The notes beneath the pieces are model-generated. The model saw only the letters and a list, made by a program, of their open reading frames with translations. It was not told the DNA's origin and did no database searches. DNA of 64,000 bases. Origin: JAEUJM01 sp041908445. GTDB taxonomy: Bacteria > Actinomycetota > Acidimicrobiia > Acidimicrobiales > DATDAH01. This document shows, piece by piece, positions 51,831 to 60,188 of the stretch; position 1 is the stretch's first letter; every line of letters starts with the position of its first letter. The translations under genes were made by a program, and so were the position numbers. The stretch is taken from positions 28,145-92,144 of the forward strand of contig JAYRFK010000060.1 in the NCBI GenBank assembly GCA_041908445.1. The letters are read 5' to 3'.

Positions 51831-52499
51831 ATGGCCCCGCCCGATGCCCTCGAGCCGACCGGCCGCACCACGCTGCGCCGCCACCCCGAGCGCGGCCGTG
51901 CCGGCCGCGACGAGCTCCACGCCGTGCTCGACGAGGCCCTCGTCTGCCACGTCGGCCTCGCCACCGAGGAGGGGCCCGTGGTCATCCCCACCACCCACGC
52001 CCGCCTCGGCGACCAGCTCCTGCTGCACGGGTCGCCCGCCAGCCGGCTGCTGCGGGGCGCCGCCCGCGAGGGCGTGCCGGTCTGCGTCACGGTCACCCTG
52101 GTCGATGGCCTGGTGCTGGCCCGCTCGGCCTTCCACCACTCGGTGAACTACCGCTCCGCCGTGGTCTTCGGCCACGCGACCCCCATCGAGGACCCGACGG
52201 CCAAGGCCGAGGCCCTGCACCGCCTGGTCGAGCACGTGGTGCCCGGCCGCATGGCCGACGCCCGCCCGCCGTCGACCAAGGAGCTGGCCGGCACCCTCGT
52301 CCTCTCCCTCCCGCTCGACGAGGCGTCGGTGAAGGTGCGCACCGGCCCACCGATCGACGACGAGGCCGACCTCGACCTGCCCGTGTGGGCCGGCGTGCTC
52401 CCGCTCTCGCTGCTCCCCGGCCCGCCCGAGGGCGACCCGCTCCAGGACCACCGGGTCCCGGTGCCGCCGTACGTCAGTCGGTACGCCCGCCCTCGCTGA
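51831..52499 (+). CDS. Pyridoxamine 5'-phosphate oxidase-like flavin split-barrel protein
   Basis: 222 residues from ATG 51831; CACCCT ends seven bases upstream, the leaderless pattern. The split-barrel core appears as ALVCHVGLATEEGPVVIPTTHARLGDQLLLHGSPASRLLR in the N-terminal half (LLLHGSPASRL binds flavin phosphate). The segment HHSVNYRSAVVFGHATPIED is typical of the PF12900-type branch. True PNPOx activity is unlikely; many members are F420- or FMN-linked reductases, or uncharacterised. Its 3' end overlaps the convergent UDG gene by 26 nt. Confidence 0.83.
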   Translation: MAPPDALEPTGRTTLRRHPERGRAGRDELHAVLDEALVCHVGLATEEGPVVIPTTHARLGDQLLLHGSPASRLLRGAAREGVPVCVTVTLVDGLVLARSAFHHSVNYRSAVVFGHATPIEDPTAKAEALHRLVEHVVPGRMADARPPSTKELAGTLVLSLPLDEASVKVRTGPPIDDEADLDLPVWAGVLPLSLLPGPPEGDPLQDHRVPVPPYVSRYARPR

Positions 52500-53166
52500 G
52501 CACCCGGGCGCGGGCGAACACCGCGTCGAGCATGGGCTCGGTGAGCTTTCCGGTGAAGGTGTTCTGCTGGCTCACGTGGAACGAGCAGACGATGGTCAGC
52601 CCCCCGGGCGCGGCGACCTCGACGCCGTGGCCGAACCTCGGGCGCGGCCGGACGCCGAGCACGCCGGCGAGCACCTGGTAGCCGAACGCCCCGAGGGCCA
52701 CCAGCACCTTCAGCTCCGTCAGCAGCGCGAGCTCCCGCTCGAGGTAGGGCCGACAGGTGTCGCGCTCCTCGATGGTCGGCTTGTTGGCGGGTGGCGCGCA
52801 CCGCACCGGCGCCGTGATCCACGCCCCGGTCAGCGCCAGGCCGTCGTCGCGGGCGACGGACTCGGGGCGGCTGGCATAGTCCGCCCGGTGCAGCGCCCGG
52901 TACAGCCACTCGCCCGACCGATCGCCGGTGAACATCCGCCCGGTGCGGTTGGCCCCGTGGGCGGCGGGCGCCAGGCCCACCACGGCGACCGTCGCCCGGG
53001 GATCCCCCCATCCCGGGACCGGCCGGCCCCAATACGTCTCGTCGCGGTGGGCCGCCTTCTTCTCGCGGGCGACCTCCTCCCGCCACGCCACCAGGCGGGG
53101 GCAGGCCCGACAGCCCACGATCTCGGCCTCGAGCCGCTCCAGCGAGTCCCCGTTGCCCTCGGCCAC
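52474..53166 (-). CDS. Uracil-DNA glycosylase family 5 (UdgB type)
   Basis: 230 residues from GTG 53166, supported by TACGGT six bases upstream. An N-terminal four-Cys iron-sulfur site begins CRACPRL. Motif 1 is GLAPAAHGANRTGR, lacking the polar catalytic Asp/Asn as expected of family 5. The late motif HVSQQNTFTGKLT is characteristic. It removes uracil, and also hypoxanthine and related lesions, from DNA. Confidence 0.93.
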   Translation of the reverse strand: MAEGNGDSLERLEAEIVGCRACPRLVAWREEVAREKKAAHRDETYWGRPVPGWGDPRATVAVVGLAPAAHGANRTGRMFTGDRSGEWLYRALHRADYASRPESVARDDGLALTGAWITAPVRCAPPANKPTIEERDTCRPYLERELALLTELKVLVALGAFGYQVLAGVLGVRPRPRFGHGVEVAAPGGLTIVCSFHVSQQNTFTGKLTEPMLDAVFARARVLSEGGRTD

Positions 53167-53172
53167 GGCGCC

Positions 53173-53178
53173 ACCGTA
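53173..53178 (-). promoter_or_regulatory. -10 TACGGT of the UDG gene, leaderless type
   Basis: TACGGT lies six bases before GTG 53166 on the minus strand, and there is no SD. Confidence 0.5.
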
Positions 53179-53212
53179 GGCGCCCCGCCCTCCGCCCCCG
53201 TCGCCGTCAACC

Positions 53213-53253
53213 TCCAGCAGGAACGCGAGGTGGTACCTCGCGTTCCTGCTGGA
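53213..53253. repeat. Dispersed palindromic element, copy 2
   Basis: A perfect 19-bp stem (53213-53231 and 53235-53253) with loop GGT. Its left arm shares 21 identical bases (53211-53231) with copy 1 at 37665-37685. Here it lies between divergent genes, so it is not a terminator. Confidence 0.8.
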
Positions 53254-53271
53254 AGAACGGGGATCGCGGCG

Positions 53272-53289
53272 CGAAAGCGGATCGAAAGC
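53272..53289 (+). promoter_or_regulatory. SARP-binding direct repeat upstream of the SARP gene
   Basis: The heptamer CGAAAGC occurs twice at an 11-bp pitch (53272-53278, 53283-53289). The second ends about 8-9 bp before the -10 CAGGGT at 53299, the geometry reported for SARP activators. Confidence 0.65.
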
Positions 53290-53298
53290 GGCGTCCGT

Positions 53299-53304
53299 CA
53301 GGGT
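53299..53304 (+). promoter_or_regulatory. -10 CAGGGT of the SARP gene, leaderless type
   Basis: CAGGGT ends six bases before ATG 53311. Together with the heptamers it forms a SARP-dependent promoter layout. Confidence 0.45.
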
Positions 53305-53310
53305 GACGGC

Positions 53311-54048
53311 ATGGACACGAGCATCCGCCTGCTGGGCCCACCCACCATCGTCCACGACGGCCGGGCCAACGTGCTGGCCGCGCGGCGCCACCAGGCGGTG
53401 CTGACCGTGCTGGCCCTCGAGGTGGGCCGGCCGGTCGACGCCGACTCGCTCATCGGCGCGGTGTGGTGCGGCGAACCGCCGCCGACGGCCCGCAAGACCC
53501 TCCAGGGCTTCATCCTCCGCCTGCGGCGCCAGCTCCCGCCCGACGCCATCCAGACCGAGGGCTCGTCGTACCGGCTCGAGGTCCCGCCCGGTGCGGTCGA
53601 CGCGGTGGCCTTCCGCGAGCTCGCCGACGCGGCCAAGGCAGTGCCGCCCGCGGCGGCGCTCGAGCGCCTGGAGCAGGCGCTCGGCCTCTGGCGGGGCGTC
53701 CCCTTCGGCGAGCTCACCAGCGGCCGCTTCACCATCGAGCGGGCGTGCCTGGACGAGCGCCGGCGCCTGGTCGAGGAGGACCGCTGCGAGGCCCTGCTCG
53801 CGGTCGGGCGGGTGGCCGACGCGTCGATCGAGCTCGAGCGCCTCACCCGGGAGGAGCCGCTGCGCGAGCGCCGCTGGGCCCTCCTGATGACCGCCCTCTA
53901 CCGGATCGACCGCCAGGCCGACGCGCTGCGGGCCTACCAGCGGGCCCGGGAGGAGCTGATCCGCCAGGTGGGGCTGGAGCCGGGGGACGCCCTGCGCGCC
54001 CTCGAGGAGACGATCCTGCAGGGCCGCGACGAGCTGGTGGCGTCGTGA
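53311..54048 (+). CDS. SARP/AfsR-type transcriptional activator
   Basis: 245 residues from ATG 53311. The N-terminal OmpR-like winged helix runs from RLLGPPTIVHDGR through RRHQAVLTVLALEVGRPVDADSLIGAVW to LQGFILRLRRQLP. The C-terminal BTAD domain (about 95-240) includes ALGLWRGVPFGEL, ERACLDERRRLVEEDRCEALL and a late ALRAYQRAREELIRQVGLEPG. It contains no ATPase domain. It is translationally coupled (GTGA) to the next gene. The upstream heptamers suggest autoactivation. SARPs commonly drive secondary-metabolite or stress clusters; none is obvious beyond its two neighbours. Confidence 0.92.
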   Translation: MDTSIRLLGPPTIVHDGRANVLAARRHQAVLTVLALEVGRPVDADSLIGAVWCGEPPPTARKTLQGFILRLRRQLPPDAIQTEGSSYRLEVPPGAVDAVAFRELADAAKAVPPAAALERLEQALGLWRGVPFGELTSGRFTIERACLDERRRLVEEDRCEALLAVGRVADASIELERLTREEPLRERRWALLMTALYRIDRQADALRAYQRAREELIRQVGLEPGDALRALEETILQGRDELVAS

Positions 54049-54470
54049 CCACCACCACCGGCGGGATCGACGACCGGGACGACCGGACCACCACGGCGGC
54101 CGACGGCGAGGGCGGCGTCGCCGACGAGCCGGTCGGGGCGGCGATGCGGTTCACGGTGATGGACCGTCACGCGGACCGGGTGCACCTCGTGAGCGTCGAG
54201 GCCGACACCGGCATCCTCTACGGCCACCCGTCGGTGTGCGAGGAGGCGTGGCAGCAGGCGCTCCGCGAGGTCCCGGCAAACTGGGAGATCGTGGACCTCT
54301 GCCCCCAGGAGCGGATCGCGGTCGACCCACCCGAGTCCGTGTGCGCGGCCCTGGACGAGTTCGCCGCCCGCAAGTACGACTTGTTCCTGGCGTTCCTGGG
54401 GGCAGGGTTCGAGCGCTGCGAGGCGTTGACCCTCGTGATCGAGACCCTGCGCGCCGACGACGGCGACTGA
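54045..54470 (+). CDS. Unknown 141-residue protein coupled to the SARP
   Basis: 141 residues from GTG 54045 (overlaps the SARP stop as GTGA); ATG 54144 is an alternative, giving 108 residues starting MRFTVMDRHADRV. The first 30 residues are low-complexity and acidic/Thr-rich. The core has HLVSVEADTGILYGHPSVCEEAW and PANWEIVDLCPQERIAVDPPESVC, then a helical end FLAFLGAGFERCEALTLVIETL. It looks cytoplasmic, alpha/beta and compact, with four Cys. I do not recognise it. Its product probably works with the following papain-like protein. Confidence 0.7.
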   Translation: MTTTTGGIDDRDDRTTTAADGEGGVADEPVGAAMRFTVMDRHADRVHLVSVEADTGILYGHPSVCEEAWQQALREVPANWEIVDLCPQERIAVDPPESVCAALDEFAARKYDLFLAFLGAGFERCEALTLVIETLRADDGD

Positions 54471-54502
54471 ACCGGCACCATCCACCGAAGGGGCGAACCG
54501 AC

Positions 54503-55951
54503 ATGACCGAAGGCGGGACCACCACGGCGGCGGGCGGGGCCGCGCCACCGATGCGCGACACCACGCCGGACCACCTCCTGGTGACCGGGAGCCGTGAGGA
54601 CTTCTTCGAAGCGCTGCGGCCCGGCGACGTGCTCCTCTTCCAGGGCGCCGACTTCCTCGCGGGCCTGGCCCAGCTGACCGAGCGCCGCACCTGCTACCAC
54701 TCTGCGCTGTACCTCGGCGCGTGGCCCCGGGAGTCGGGCGACGGGGTCGAGCACCTGCTCGCCCACAACGTGTCCACCCTGTGGTGGCGCGACCTCGCAC
54801 GCGAGGTGCCCGGCGTGCCCGGCGGGCTCAACCTGATCGAGGGGCTGGCCGGGGGCGAGTCCCGGGCGAAGCTCTTCGAGCAGCTCTACGACAGCCTGGC
54901 CCGCAACCACCTGCGCAACCCGTTCGAGCTCGACGACACCGCGCTGCGCCAGCAGGCTCGCAACCTGATCGACCGCGGCGGGGTGGGGGTGGTCACGGTC
55001 GACGGCTACCTCGACCGTGCTCACCCGGAGCGGCTGTACTCGGAGCGGGAGAACACCGATCATCCCGTGCACCACGTGCGCTCGGTCGTCGCCCTGCGCC
55101 ACCACGACCTCGTGCACGCCGACGACGATCCACTCGGGCTCCGGGCCTCGCTGCTCGCCGCCGCCGCGTCGAAGGCGCAGGACGCCACCGGCTTCAGCAG
55201 CGCGGAGCTCCTCGCCGCCGTGCCCGAGTGCCTCGACCGTCCCGGCTACTCGGAGTGGAACCTGCTCAGCGGGCTCGCCGAGGCGCCGGAGAACCGCAAG
55301 CGCCTGGCCAAGCTCTTCGGGCTGTCCCGGCAGGGACGCCGCGCACCGGAGGCGCGTGTCCTGCTCCGCCAGCGGCTGGCGAAGATCGACCCGTCGGGCT
55401 ACTTCTACTTCAACGTCGACGAGGCCCCGGGCTGGATCTGCGCGTCCTACGTCATCGCCACGTACGCCGCCGCCGGCCTACCCCTCGACGTGGGCTCGAT
55501 CGAGGACGTCCAGCTCCGGTCGCCCGATGGACCGGTCTCGCTGAGCACCCCCCGCGACCTGTGGGACTGCTACGACCTGGATGCCGTGGCGCTGTTCGCC
55601 CGCGGACCCGAACGATGGACCCGAACGGGCACCGCCGGGCCCGACGAGATCGCCGCCGACGACGGGGAGGAGGTCTCCGGCGAGACGGTCGTGTTCGTCG
55701 ACGAGAGCGGCACGCTCGCCGGCCAGACGATCGAGGTCACACCGGGGGTCGTGGTCCCCGTGATCTCCCCGTCGACCGACGAGGAGCGCGAGCAGCTCCG
55801 CCGCAACGCCCTCGACTGGCGGTGGCGCCCGTCCCCCACCGTCGACGGCGAGGTGCGCGAGGCGCTCACCGCCGCCCGGGTGAAGCGCACCTGGCGTCGC
55901 ACCCGGACCGATCGCCGGGCGCGGCGACGCTCGGCCGGCCGGGGCGCTTGA
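54503..55951 (+). CDS. Permuted papain-like (YiiX/YebB-type NlpC/P60 superfamily) protein
   Basis: 482 residues from ATG 54503, AAGGGG upstream. The N-terminal region (RPGDVLLFQGAD...RRTCYHSALYLG) has the His at residue 66 of permuted NlpC/P60 enzymes. The nucleophile-type Cys is at about residue 313 in GWICASYVIATYAAAGLPLD, as in the C92/YiiX group. About 240 residues, unusually long, separate the two. The C-terminus has a DUF-like region and an Arg-rich tail. There is no signal peptide. Such folds act as amidases, thioesterases or acyltransferases. Family assignment is by motif, so moderate. Confidence 0.7.
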   Translation: MTEGGTTTAAGGAAPPMRDTTPDHLLVTGSREDFFEALRPGDVLLFQGADFLAGLAQLTERRTCYHSALYLGAWPRESGDGVEHLLAHNVSTLWWRDLAREVPGVPGGLNLIEGLAGGESRAKLFEQLYDSLARNHLRNPFELDDTALRQQARNLIDRGGVGVVTVDGYLDRAHPERLYSERENTDHPVHHVRSVVALRHHDLVHADDDPLGLRASLLAAAASKAQDATGFSSAELLAAVPECLDRPGYSEWNLLSGLAEAPENRKRLAKLFGLSRQGRRAPEARVLLRQRLAKIDPSGYFYFNVDEAPGWICASYVIATYAAAGLPLDVGSIEDVQLRSPDGPVSLSTPRDLWDCYDLDAVALFARGPERWTRTGTAGPDEIAADDGEEVSGETVVFVDESGTLAGQTIEVTPGVVVPVISPSTDEEREQLRRNALDWRWRPSPTVDGEVREALTAARVKRTWRRTRTDRRARRRSAGRGA

Positions 55952-55979
55952 CCCGCACCTGGTCGGCGGTCAGCGGCGG

Positions 55980-58900
55980 TCAGCGGCGGTCGTCGGCGCA
56001 GCGGGCGGCCCAGGCCTCGGCGCCGAGGCGGGCGCAGAGGTCGTCGGCGGCGTCGAGCAGGCGCTCGGCCCGGGCCTCGTCGCCCTGCTCGCGGGCGAGG
56101 AGGGCGAGCGCCCGGTCGGCGGGGCCGAGGGTCGTGATCATCGAGCCCATCACCACGAACCGGCCCGCCCAGGGGGCGAGGAGGTCGGCGAGGAACGCGG
56201 CCCGGTCCGGGTCGGGCGGGAGCCGGCTGGCCAGGTCGGCGCTCATCACGAGCACCGAGGGCCAGAACTCGTTGCGGGGCAGGCGGGGGATCCACTCGAC
56301 GACCGCGGCGAGCGACGCCGCCGCCGCCTCCTCGTCGCCGGACTCGACCTGGGCGATCCCCGCGCCGATCCGCCAGAGGGGGTTGTGCGGCTCGGCGACC
56401 ACCACGTCCTCGACCAGGGCGCGCACCTCGCCGGTGGCCCGGGCGTGGAACAGGTTGAAGTACAGGGCCGCCTTGAACGCGCCGTCGGCGTCGGGGATGG
56501 CCTTCTCCGCGCCGTAGCCCGCGCCGTCGATCGCCAGCAGCTGGGCCTCCTCGAAGCGGCCGTCCATCTGCGCCAAGGTCGAGCGCTGCATCATGGCGAA
56601 CCACGTCGTGCGGGGGTGGCGCGTCGCCTCGGCGAGGGCCTCGTGGCGCTCGCGGTAGGCCTCGGCGTCGTCTCGGTCCCCCGCCTGGATCCCGGCCCGC
56701 AGGCGGCCGAGGAGCCCGACGTGCAGCAGGTGGTCGTCGCCCCGCGCCGCGGCCAACTCGAGCAGCTCGTCGAGCAGGCGGCGGTTGCCCGCCACGTCGC
56801 CCTTCCAGTGCCCCACGCTCTGGCGCGTGAACAGGGCGGCGGCGAGCACACCGGGGTCGCCCAGGGCCCGGGCCCGGGCGACCACCTCGTCGGAGAACGC
56901 CACCAGGGACTCGCCCGCGACGGCTGAATCCCCGCGGCCGAACTGGTTCACCTCGCCCGCCCAGGCGGCGTCGAGCTCGATGCGCCGGCCGGCGTCGCCG
57001 CGGTCGCCGAACCGGCGACGGGCCTCCTCGAGCAGGCCGAGCCGAGGCCCGACGAGCCGCACCGAGCGACCGCGGTCGTCGATCTCGAGCGCGACACGGG
57101 TCAGCACGTCCGGGGCGCCGAGCCGGCGGCTCTCCTCGGCGACCGCCAGGTACTGCTCACGCGAACCGTCCCAGTCGCCGCAGACGCACCGGAGCCGGGC
57201 GCGGCGCAACTCGAGCTCGAAGCGCTCGTCGTCGCGCAGCGTCCCCGCCAGCCGCTCGTCCGAGGCCAGGCGGTCGAGGAGGTGCAGCTCCTGGTCGGGG
57301 TCGAGGTCGGCGGCGACCCGGTCGGCGGCGGCGAGCACCCGCGCGTGAAGGACGGGCGGCGGGATCGACGTGCCCGCCTCGAAGGCGTGGTGGGCGGCGG
57401 CGACCACGCGGCGGGTGGCCACGGCCTCGTCCGACAGGGCGGCGTGCCCCCGCCGGCGGCGGGGGCCCGAGACGCGCCGCTGGAGCACCGACTGGTAGAG
57501 CGCGTGGCCGAACGAGAGACGGTCGTCGCGGCCACCCGGCTCCACCACGAGTCCCCGTTCGAGGGCGGGCTCCAGGGCGTCGATCACCGCCGCGGCGTCA
57601 CGACCGGTCACCGCGACCACCTCGTCGACGAAGAAGTCGAGGCCCGCCAGCGCCGCCGCCTCCAGGGCCGCGAGGGTGTCCGGCGCCATCCCGGCGAGGC
57701 GGTCGTCGACCAGCGCGGCGGCCCGCTCGGAGGGCTCGACCCCCCGGAGCTCGTCGAGGAACGACGAGCCGTCGAAGGAGCGGAACTGCTGGAGGACGAG
57801 CGGGTTGCCGGCGCTGAGCTCGGCGATCCGCTGCGCCTCCTCGGGGGTGCAGTCGACGCCCCGCCGGGCGAGCAGCTCCCGGGCCGCCTCGGCGTCGAGG
57901 CCGGGCAGCTCGACGTGCGCCGGCGTGCCCGCCAGGTCGGCGAGCAGGGCCCGGGCGTCGGGGTCCTCGGTGCCGGGACGGGCCGCCACGACCACCCGGA
58001 CCCGCGACGACAGGCCCCGGCCCAGGACGGCGCGGGTCAGCGCCACGGAGCTGGTGGCGGCCCACTGGAGGTCGTCGAGCACCACGACGACCGGCACCAG
58101 CTCGGCCACGCGGTCGAGCAGGTCGGTGACGGCCTCGAAGAACCGGAAGCGGGCGGCAGGGTCCGCGTCGATGCCGGCGCCGTCGCCCCGAGCCGCACCG
58201 AACGCGGGCACCAGGTTGGCCAACGGCTCCCGCACGGTGGCGGGCAGGGCGTCGGCGAGCCCGTTCGGCAGCTGGTGGACGGCCGCCGAGAGCACCTGGC
58301 CCCAGGCTTCGTAGGGCACGTAGCGCTCGGGGCTGTGCCGGCCGTAGAGCGTCACGGTCCCGGCCCGTCCGAGGCGGTGGGCGAGCTCGGCCACGAGGTG
58401 GGTCTTGCCGGCACCGGGGTCGGCCACGACCAGCGTCACCCGCTCCTGGGGCGCCACGTCCTCGGCGACCCGGCGGTGCAGCTCGGCCACCAAGGCGTCG
58501 CGACCGACGAGCTCGCCCGGGGCGAACACCGCCAGCGCGGGGCCGACCGGCTCGGGCGCGGTCGCCTTGCCCGAACGGGCGCCGTGCGCGGCGACGAACG
58601 CGCCCCAGGCGTCGACGGGCGAGGGCGCCGCCGCCGGGTCGTCGCCACGGGCCAGCACCTCGCGCTCGGCCGCCCGCAGCTCGGGCCCCGGGTCGACGCC
58701 GACCTCGCGGAGCGCCCGGAACGCCCGCTGGTAGGCGTCGAGCGCGTCGGCGCCGCGGCCCGCCGCGCCGAGCGCGTTGACGAGCAGCGCCCACCGGTGC
58801 TCGTCGGTCGGCGTGCGGGCGACGAGACGTTCGAGGTGCTCGATGGCCTCGGCCGCGCGCCCCGTGGCGAGGAGGAGCTCGGCGAGCCGGTCCTCGGCCC

Positions 58901-59390
58901 GGCCCCGCCGCTCCTCCAGCGAGCGGCGCAGCGGCTCCGTGCAGGGCAGGTCGCCCAGGCCGTCGCCCGGGTCCCCGACCCAGAGCTCGAGCCCCCGTGA
59001 CAGCGCATCGACGGCGGCGTCGGGCAGACCCTGGCGCTGGGCCGCGGCCGACTCGTTGACCAAGGCCTCGAACCGGCCCAGGTCGACGTCGTCGGGCGCC
59101 GCATCGAGGCGGTACCCGGCCCCCGTCCACTCGAGCGCGATGCCGTCGGGTAGCTGGCGCCGCAGGTGCGACACGTGCACCTGGACCACGTTGGGTGCCG
59201 TCGGCGGAGGCTCGTGCCAGAGGCCGTCGGCGAGCCGCTCGACCGACACCGTGCGGCCCCGCTCGGCGACGAGCAGCGCCAGCAGCGCACGGCGACGCGG
59301 TCCGCCGGCGACGACCGCCGGGGTGTCGTCCTCGGTGAGCGACACCGGCCCCAGGACGCGCACCCGTGGACCACTCCCTCCCAGTGCCAC
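55980..59390 (-). CDS. Large SARP-AAA ATPase (AfsR/LuxR-type STAND) regulator
   Basis: 1136 residues from GTG 59390; GTG 59363 is a shorter alternative starting VRVLGPV. Winged helix (VRVLGPVSLTEDD ... GGPRRRALLALLVAERGRTVSVERLADGLW) and BTAD domain occupy about residues 10-250. A STAND/AAA_16 NTPase follows with Walker A ADPGAGKTH and Walker B VVVVLDDLQWA. The C-terminal half is helical repeats resembling TPRs (HALYQSVLQRR and onward). The architecture fits a ligand-gated transcription regulator. It converges on the permuted papain-like gene with 28 nt between stops. It is the second SARP-type gene in 6 kb. Confidence 0.88.
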   Translation of the reverse strand: MALGGSGPRVRVLGPVSLTEDDTPAVVAGGPRRRALLALLVAERGRTVSVERLADGLWHEPPPTAPNVVQVHVSHLRRQLPDGIALEWTGAGYRLDAAPDDVDLGRFEALVNESAAAQRQGLPDAAVDALSRGLELWVGDPGDGLGDLPCTEPLRRSLEERRGRAEDRLAELLLATGRAAEAIEHLERLVARTPTDEHRWALLVNALGAAGRGADALDAYQRAFRALREVGVDPGPELRAAEREVLARGDDPAAAPSPVDAWGAFVAAHGARSGKATAPEPVGPALAVFAPGELVGRDALVAELHRRVAEDVAPQERVTLVVADPGAGKTHLVAELAHRLGRAGTVTLYGRHSPERYVPYEAWGQVLSAAVHQLPNGLADALPATVREPLANLVPAFGAARGDGAGIDADPAARFRFFEAVTDLLDRVAELVPVVVVLDDLQWAATSSVALTRAVLGRGLSSRVRVVVAARPGTEDPDARALLADLAGTPAHVELPGLDAEAARELLARRGVDCTPEEAQRIAELSAGNPLVLQQFRSFDGSSFLDELRGVEPSERAAALVDDRLAGMAPDTLAALEAAALAGLDFFVDEVVAVTGRDAAAVIDALEPALERGLVVEPGGRDDRLSFGHALYQSVLQRRVSGPRRRRGHAALSDEAVATRRVVAAAHHAFEAGTSIPPPVLHARVLAAADRVAADLDPDQELHLLDRLASDERLAGTLRDDERFELELRRARLRCVCGDWDGSREQYLAVAEESRRLGAPDVLTRVALEIDDRGRSVRLVGPRLGLLEEARRRFGDRGDAGRRIELDAAWAGEVNQFGRGDSAVAGESLVAFSDEVVARARALGDPGVLAAALFTRQSVGHWKGDVAGNRRLLDELLELAAARGDDHLLHVGLLGRLRAGIQAGDRDDAEAYRERHEALAEATRHPRTTWFAMMQRSTLAQMDGRFEEAQLLAIDGAGYGAEKAIPDADGAFKAALYFNLFHARATGEVRALVEDVVVAEPHNPLWRIGAGIAQVESGDEEAAAASLAAVVEWIPRLPRNEFWPSVLVMSADLASRLPPDPDRAAFLADLLAPWAGRFVVMGSMITTLGPADRALALLAREQGDEARAERLLDAADDLCARLGAEAWAARCADDRR

Positions 59391-59398
59391 GGAGGCCC

Positions 59399-59404
59399 AA
59401 GGTA
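59399..59404 (-). promoter_or_regulatory. Putative -10 TACCTT of the SARP-ATPase
   Basis: TACCTT lies eight bases before GTG 59390 on the minus strand. It favours that start over GTG 59363. Confidence 0.35.
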
Positions 59405-59446
59405 CCCGACCCTCGGTGGGCCCTTCCCGGGCGCCCGACCCGGGAG

Positions 59447-59464
59447 GTGAACCGGTAGGTTCAC
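59447..59464. promoter_or_regulatory. Operator-like palindrome over the histidine phosphatase -10
   Basis: GTGAACC-GGTA-GGTTCAC is a perfect 7-4-7 inverted repeat. It contains the likely -10 TAGGTT (59456-59461), ten bases before ATG 59471, so a bound protein would repress that operon. Confidence 0.5.
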
Positions 59465-59470
59465 GGAGCC

Positions 59471-60124
59471 ATGCCTGCACGCAAGCCCACGGGACCCAAG
59501 CCGACGCTCGTGCTGCTGGTCCGCCACGGCCAGACGCCCACGACCGGCACCACCCTGCCGGGGCGCGCGCCCGGCCTGCACCTGGCCGACAAGGGCGTCG
59601 CCCAGGCCGAGGCTGCGGCCGATCGCATCCGGCCGCTGGCCGCCAAGGTGGCCGCGGTCTACGCCTCGCCGCTCGAGCGCACCCAGGAGACCGCCGCGCC
59701 CATCGCCAAGGCGGTGAAGAAGCGGGTGCGCACGGACGCGGGGCTGCTCGAGTGCGACTTCGGTGGCTGGACGGGAAAGAACCTGAAGGACCTGGCCAAG
59801 CTGCCGGAGTGGAAGACCGTCCAGCGCTACCCCAGCGGCTTCCGCTTCCCCAAGGGCGAGTCGTTCGCCGAGATGCAGGCCCGCATCACGGGCGCGATCG
59901 ACCGGCTCGTCGCGCGCCACCCCGGCGAGACGATCGTCGCGGTCTCGCACGCCGATCCCATCAAGGCGGCCGTGGCGCAGGCCCTCGGCACCCACCTCGA
60001 CCTGTTCCAGCGCATCGTCATCTCGCCCTGCTCGGTCACCGCGGTGCTCTACACCGATGCCGGGCCCGTCGTGCTGTCGGTCAACTCGACCGGCGGCGAC
60101 CTCAGCACCCTGGCGCCGTCGTGA
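59471..60124 (+). CDS. Histidine phosphatase family protein (MSMEG_4193-like)
   Basis: 217 residues from ATG 59471, SD GGAG close by. Catalytic RHG is in LVLLVRHGQTP, the second region is VYASPLERTQETAAPIAKAV, and the late HAD motif is VAVSHADPIKAAVAQALG. In actinobacteria this gene, DUF3090 and a SCO1664-family gene form a conserved trio, often next to mshC of mycothiol synthesis. The substrate is unsettled. The promoter region carries the palindrome at 59447. Confidence 0.92.
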   Translation: MPARKPTGPKPTLVLLVRHGQTPTTGTTLPGRAPGLHLADKGVAQAEAAADRIRPLAAKVAAVYASPLERTQETAAPIAKAVKKRVRTDAGLLECDFGGWTGKNLKDLAKLPEWKTVQRYPSGFRFPKGESFAEMQARITGAIDRLVARHPGETIVAVSHADPIKAAVAQALGTHLDLFQRIVISPCSVTAVLYTDAGPVVLSVNSTGGDLSTLAPS

Positions 60125-60188
60125 CCGCCCGCACCCTCTCCACCGGCCGCACCTTCCCCTGCCCCCTCGCACCCTGCACGGAGTCGTG

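Noticed and set aside
53213..53253. Copy 2 palindrome as a transcription terminator
   Set aside because: It lies between divergent start regions, so there is no upstream transcript to end.
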